From NCBI GenBank assembly GCA_030770425.1, contig JASJFT010000456.1, positions 1 to 12,390 on the forward strand: a stretch of 12,390 bases of DNA, read 5' to 3'. A program made the position numbers and the translations under genes. This document shows positions 7,978 to 12,390 of this stretch, piece after piece; position 1 is the first letter of the stretch; each line of letters begins with the position of its first letter. The stretch comes from Darksidea phi (taxonomy: Eukaryota > Ascomycota > Dothideomycetes > Pleosporales > Lentitheciaceae). Below the pieces are notes generated by a model, which did not search any database, was not told the origin of the DNA, and was given only the letters and a program-made list of their open reading frames with translations.

Positions 7978-10459
7978 ATGGCGCACGCGTCGATTTCGGA
8001 GGTAATCGAGGTACAGCCCATTGGAAAAGGACTAAACGCCTTTCGTGACTCTTTCAGCTCGGTGTGCCAGGACTTGGGCCTCGCTGAGCGGGTAGAATCA
8101 CTGGATCGGATAGACAATGAAAGTAAGTTGCTCACTCTATCGATGAGTTGTACCTCATCGGTGCAGGCCTCCAAAACCTCGCGCTCAACCTAGTGTCGGC
8201 GCTGCAAACACTTCCCGCGGCTCGATTGTTAGATTCCACAAGCGGTGGTAATAACCTATTCGGCGATCTCTTGCGATTCCCTACGATCATCGGCTCCGAC
8301 GAATTCGACATTACGCGGATTGTTCCTCTCGTCAGGACAGTCCTTACCAATCAGGCCGATGAACTGGTGTGGAAGAAGGTCTATGATATTGTTGCACAGT
8401 CGACAGCGAGTGACAAGCCATCGACGCCTCCACCATCGGGCCCTCCGCCGTCCTTCCAGCAGACACCTTGGACGTTTAATACGGGCAGCTTCGCGGACAC
8501 ATCTGATCTCAGGAGGAATGTGGATCCCATACTCAAGAATGAAGTGGAGGATAATCTCAAGATCGACCACCCAGACGTTTTTGACACGTTCTTTGGGCAA
8601 GTTCCGAGGCTTCATGAGATAACAACAGCGGTATTACAGAGCTGTAAAGAGGCGGATTCGCCACTCTTTCAAGAAGACGTCGGTTGGACGGAGTGGCCAG
8701 AGCGATGCGAGGAGACAGCGGTTCTAGAGTTCCTGAGCCGTCATGTCGATCAATTTTTACGATCTGCGGATGAACATGGCTTCTGCCCCTCGAAGCGCCG
8801 CCGTTGCATCGCTACTCCAAACAAGCCCATTCCTGGGTCGGTCAGCAAGCGAAAACTAGACGTCGGCTTAGCGTATGACTCGGGCAACGTGGAAGAAAGT
8901 GGCGGGCAGAGCTACAACTGGTCACACATCCTTATTCCTGGTGAGCTGAAGAGCAACGCGCGCGAGGACAGCCACAGCAGTACTTGGCTTGATCTTGTCA
9001 GATATGTTCGGGAGGTCTTTAGCGCGCAGGACACCCGGCGCTTCGTTCTGGGCTTCACTCTCTGCGGGTCGATCATGCGGATCTGGGAGTTCGACCGGCT
9101 TGGAGTGGTCGGATCTACGCCATTCGATATCAACAAGGATGCGTATATGTTCGTCTCTGTGGTCATAGGATTTTTGTGGATAGCAGAAGAAGAGCTGGGG
9201 TTCGATCCTACTATAATAGAAGATGGCAGGCGATATACAAGCGTTCAACGGGATGGCCGTATAGAGCAACTCTGTCTACAGGATCTTATCAAGCGACAAC
9301 GTTCGGTTGCTGGCCGAGCGACTACCTGCTGGAAGGGTTATGTTGCAGACAAGGCTGAGCAATCGCTTGTGATCAAAGACTCATGGGAATATGAAGAGCG
9401 GCCCGAAGAAGGCCTTCTGCTTAAGGAGGCGACAGAAGCTGGAGTTGAGAACGTGGCACGATACTACCATCACGAGACCGTACGCATCGGTGGCAGCGTG
9501 GACGATGTCGATAATGTGCGCAAGGGCCTTAACAACGCCGTCGGCCGGAACCCATTGCAACAACGAGCAGCGCCTTTTGAGTCCATCACGAGCCCAACGA
9601 CTTCGCTTACTTCTGGGCCAGGACGGGGTAGGAGCAGAAGCCGAAGTCGAACCACGACACGAAAGCGATCTTCAAGTAGTGTTCAAGCATCGATGCCGCC
9701 GCCCAAACGGTCATGCTCAGATTCTCCGGTCAAGCAAGACGTACAACGACGGAAAAATCGCGTTCATCGTCGGCTCATTATGCGGGATGTTGGGAAGCCT
9801 CTCTATGAGGCGAGTTCCCTGTGCGGCATACTGGGTGGACTGCTCGGGGGCATAAAAGGTGAGCCCTAGACAAAGCATTGAGACTAACAGCTAATTCCAT
9901 AGGACATGAGTCGCTCATGGATGCAAAGATCCTCCATCGGGACGTATCTATTGGTAACGTGATGTTGACCATGGCGGAGGACGACGGTTTCCTTATCGAT
10001 CTTGACCTGGCTATCAAGATTGATCGCGAGAACGCTTCTGGAGCAGAAAGCAAGACCGGTACTAAAGTGTTCATGGCGATTGGTGCCCTTTACGGCGAAG
10101 ATCACAACTTCATGCACGATTTGGAGTCGTTCTTCTGGGTGTTGTTCTGGGTCTGCGTTCATTGGAACGGGTCAGGCCGATCAAGGAGTAAGACCAAATA
10201 CGATTCTTGGAACTACAAAGGCACCGAGGAGCTTGCGGAGATCAAGAAGGGTAAAGTAGATGAGGAAGATAAGTTCACGGAGGAAATAGGGAAGGAGTTT
10301 ACGGCCCAGTGCAAGCCGCTGATCCCTTGTATACAGGAGCTACGAAAAGTGGTCTTCCCAAATGGAAAGCGCTGGCTGAGAAAGGATCGCCAGCTCTATT
10401 CGTCCATGAAGTCTGTTCTTCAACGGGCTATAGAGACCTTAGACACCGCGCAACAGTAG
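7978..10459 (+). CDS. FunK1-family fungal protein kinase
   Basis: Three exons: 7978-8122, 8167-9858 and 9903-10459, giving 797 residues. Both introns are only 44 nt. The first has GTAAGT and GCAG; the second GTGAGC, ACTAAC at 9882 and TAG. The phases join exactly. FunK1 landmarks run in order: a C-rich N-terminal helical region (GLAERVESLDRID), TPWTFNTGSF (about 155), KRKLDVGL and LIPGELKSN (about 295-310), DTRRFVLGFTLCGSIMRIWEFDR, ATTCWKG, LVIKDSWEY (Lys452, likely ATP-binding), and EATEAGVENVARYYHHET. A basic RS-rich insertion spans about 530-565. Then come HRDVSIGN (Asp626, Asn631), FLIDLDLA (Asp645, in place of DFG), GTKVFMA and HDLESFFWVLFW. All catalytic residues are present, so activity is expected. 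Substrates are unknown for this large fungal family. No stops or frameshifts, in contrast to its neighbours. Confidence 0.96.
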
Positions 10460-10978
10460 CATCAAATCAGTCGAACTTGCTTATTCTCTGATTCGATTCA
10501 AGTGTGGTAACCGTTCGTCACCATAAAAATCCGCGAAGCGACGTGTGAGTCTAAGATGATTTTCCTAGTTTTAGATGTATTAGATGTTAATTACGGGTTG
10601 TGCTTGGCTACTTGTGGTCGACGAGCTTTATGCTTCGAGAAACATGGTGGTAGGCCCGAATGTGAGGCATTGCGTACGGGTCTCCTGGATGTCATGCATT
10701 GGGCCGGCTGGTCTTGGCGTATAGCTGTTAACGACGATATATTGACGGTAGGAAGCCTTCAAAATTTCCCAGTCGCTCTCCAGCAATCAACTTTACAGAG
10801 CCCCTTTCGATCTTTAGCTCGTTTATTTCCGCCTCTGAACACTACTGTTCCTTCCGCTTCTATCGGCGAGTTTAGTATCCTAGCTATAAGTAAAGCCTTT
10901 ATTCAATTAGGGAAACATCTTCGTAATATAATTATACTCTACATGTTAACAAGGATCCATTCTAACGTATCTAAAAGA
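10460..10978. other. Intergenic, open frame without recognisable protein
   Basis: An ORF from 10556 runs in frame into the following gene, but its first 141 codons show no family resemblance. TA-rich words increase after 10860. I treat it as the upstream region of the gene starting at 10979. Genuine coding as an N-terminal extension cannot be excluded. Confidence 0.4.
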
Positions 10979-11398
10979 ATGTCTAGCTATCCCCTTTTCA
11001 TCGTGACTTATGATAGCGGTGAGCGCTGGGATGACTCCACTAAGAAGAAACCGTTTTATTGGGCCTTCTTCCTCAAGACCGGGAGCACCGCAGGTAAGGG
11101 TCTTGTATTTCAGCTTCGAGGAATGCTAGGAGCCTTTTATTATTCGGGGGAAGAGAGGGTAAACCTCAACTCGTCCGGAAGTAAGAATGGAGAGCTCGAA
11201 ACCGGGGCTATTCCTGTAAGCAAGTACGACCGCTTCAAGCAGCTTTTAGAAGCTGCGCCTATCGACAATGTTGAATCTTCGAATTGGAACTGTCAAGACT
11301 GGAGTTTGAGTGTCTTGGATTGGTTCCGGCAGGAGGGATTTATTGAGGAGCAGTATCAGAACAACGTCATTAAGTATTGGCTTCGAGAGGACAAGTAG
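10979..11398 (+). CDS. Fungal WNCQDW-motif protein, DUF6914-like
   Basis: 139 residues, single exon, start chosen at the ATG (A at -3) that begins MSSYPLFIVTYDSGERW, as small fungal proteins of this type do. Visible features: YWAFFLKTGS (from Tyr27), LVFQLRGMLGAFYYSG, a middle SKYDRFKQLLE helix, SSNWNCQDWSLSVLDW (Cys105), and a C-terminal EEQYQNNVIKYWLRED. I compare it with the fungal family named, from memory, DUF6914. There the strand usually reads HWA and pairs with the NCQ-W helix, an arrangement like permuted NlpC/P60 or LRAT cysteine hydrolases. If that comparison is right, this copy has Tyr in place of the His and may be inactive. No stop or frameshift. It is convergent with the APH pseudogene 50 bp away. 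Function unknown. Confidence 0.72.
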   Translation: MSSYPLFIVTYDSGERWDDSTKKKPFYWAFFLKTGSTAGKGLVFQLRGMLGAFYYSGEERVNLNSSGSKNGELETGAIPVSKYDRFKQLLEAAPIDNVESSNWNCQDWSLSVLDWFRQEGFIEEQYQNNVIKYWLREDK

Positions 11399-11448
11399 TT
11401 CTAACAACCGGGAATGTGGATGACGCTTGGGCGAAAGGGTTTTTCGGT

Positions 11449-12211
11449 TTAGAATTGCTGGAGAATACGCTCAATTCGTAGTTCGGATGGATAAGGATCT
11501 AAGACTTTCCCTATGAGTACTTTCCACTACTGCATGTACCTGTTCCCGAACAATGATTTAGTGTACTCCCAATATACTAGCTACCAGCCAGCCATCTCCT
11601 AATTAATAATCCCGGTGATCTTTCTAGTGGACGGCTTAACGAGAATATGATCCCCATACAGGTCTGCGTGGGTAAACATGACCTCGTGGTCGTCTACTAG
11701 TTATTGGCGATAAAATACGGCAAGTTCAGGACGAGGACACCGTGCGACGGGTGCGACAAGGACATTGTGAAATTCAGACACCGAGGTGAAAGGACCGCAG
11801 GGAAGACCGTTGTTCAGACGATGATCGTACACTGGTCCGCCAATACAAGATCCAATATAGCTAGGCTCTGGAGGTTGGATAGCCCGTAGCTCACTGAGGT
11901 AGTTGGAGAGATCCCGTTGCGTCGTCGCTTGCGCTTCTTCGCTCATGCGCGTCCAAGTATCGGTCAGAGGCAACCCCGGAATGAGGACCGAGGACCATAG
12001 AAAACCAACTGCCACTCTCCTGGACGTGGAATTTGATCACTGTAGGCACAGGGATCGATGTATTGCGCTGAATGAAGAAGATGGTATCTACTTCTCTCTG
12101 GACTTTATGGCGCGTTCCATACTTGATGAAGATAGAATCGTTGGATTTTTGAGCTCGCTTGGCCAGAGGCTGAATGGCGCGACCGGAAAACGCAGTTGGT
12201 GTGCTTGACAT
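11449..12211 (-). pseudogene. APH-family (aminoglycoside phosphotransferase-like) kinase pseudogene
   Basis: Starts at the minus-strand ATG 12211-12209 (MSSTPTAF). Frame A gives SNDSIFIKYGTRHKVQREV (probable ATP-binding Lys in IKYG) and NTSIPVPTVIKFH, then ESGSWFSM. A shift at 11983-11996 moves the reading to frame B: PGLPLTDTWTRMSEEAQATT, ELRAIQPPEPSYIGS, GGPVYDHRLNNG, then FTHADLYGDHIL (catalytic loop, around 11640-11680), then ITGII, then N where the metal-binding Asp of IDWE belongs. Stops at 11701-11703 (TAA), 11599-11601, 11581-11583 and 11527-11529 (TAG), ending at TAA 11449-11451. Without the extra 7 bp it would be 251 residues, near family length. Fungal APH-like proteins are abundant, have diverse or unknown small-molecule substrates, and do not imply drug resistance. 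Family very secure; clearly broken. Confidence 0.92.
11983..11996. repeat. 7-bp tandem duplication (GAGGACC x2)
   Basis: Two adjacent copies of GAGGACC lie exactly where the APH pseudogene changes frame. One copy fewer gives a continuous, family-typical reading across the junction. Origin could be slippage, imperfect end joining or a transposon footprint. Confidence 0.85.
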
Positions 12212-12390
12212 GGCTGGCGCTGGGTATAAGCAGCCGCGAAGGGTCTCGGTGCAAGTTCGAAAGTTGAACAATCGTGCGGTGTAGATGATGTAGATGGCCT
12301 AAGGGTAAAGAAATGTACTGTGGTATCCGGCATAAGTAGTGTACATGGCCCGCGCACCGACAGGGGTCTTTACAAGGGAGCCTCCAGCGA
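12212..12390. other. Upstream flank of the APH pseudogene
   Basis: No recognised gene. The APH frame stays open to 12271 with an additional upstream ATG, but the extra 20 residues do not look like the family N-terminus. Confidence 0.35.

Noticed and set aside
8256..8615. Minus-strand ORF of 119 codons inside FunK1
   Set aside because: Shadow of the long FunK1 exon, whose plus-strand reading matches the family throughout.
10556..10978. Upstream 141-codon extension of the WNCQDW protein
   Set aside because: In frame and open, but without any family resemblance. The motif-bearing part starts naturally at the ATG 10979.
11449..12211. A functional antibiotic-resistance gene
   Set aside because: The APH fold is shared by many fungal kinases of other function, and this copy is broken by four stops and a frameshift.
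1..12390. tRNA genes, CRISPR arrays, bacterial operon structure, intact transposase
   Set aside because: No cloverleaf-like box sequences, no regularly spaced repeats, no ribosome-binding sites and no DDE or reverse-transcriptase motifs were recognised by eye. The spliced genes argue for a fungal source.

Overview
The window looks like accessory DNA of a filamentous ascomycete (Pezizomycotina). The evidence is the short spliceosomal introns (GTAAGT or GTACGT donors, CTAAC/CTAAT branch points, 44-76 nt), protein families that are almost exclusively fungal (HET domain, FunK1 kinase, fungal NLR, fungal APH-like kinase), and many inactivating codons that match repeat-induced point mutation (RIP: CpA to TpA on either strand). 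No prokaryotic signals, tRNA, rRNA or CRISPR were seen. The species is not identifiable by eye.

Layout. Positions 419-990 hold a frameshifted piece of an NLR-type (NB-ARC/TPR) protein. Positions 1468-3358 hold a full-length HET gene in one unbroken frame after one intron, interrupted only by four in-frame stops. Positions 4063-4534 hold an intact small three-exon gene for a stand-alone NIF3/YqfO-type (CutA-like) domain. Positions 4627-5186 on the minus strand hold a decayed ankyrin-repeat and unknown ORF. Positions 5614-6069 hold the start-less C-terminal part of a phosphoribosyltransferase domain. Positions 6434-7339 hold an unrecognised ORF with one internal stop. Positions 7978-10459 hold an intact three-exon FunK1 protein kinase of 797 residues. 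Positions 10979-11398 hold an intact 139-residue fungal protein with a WNCQDW motif. Positions 11449-12211 on the minus strand hold an APH-family kinase-like pseudogene with four stops and a frameshift caused by a 7-bp tandem duplication.

How it fits together. Three genes look intact (NIF3-like, FunK1, WNCQ-motif protein) and sit between relics of conflict and self/non-self recognition families (NLR, HET, ankyrin) and kinase-fold families. All eight stops in the two best-preserved pseudogenes are one transition away from a sense codon in RIP context, and six are TAG where the family has Trp. RIP explains this most simply. TAG at Trp codons is also the type repaired by A-to-I mRNA editing in the sexual stage of some Sordariomycetes, so the HET gene deserves a check before it is dismissed. 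The genes do not form an operon or an evident shared pathway; they share a region typical of dispensable or subtelomeric fungal DNA.
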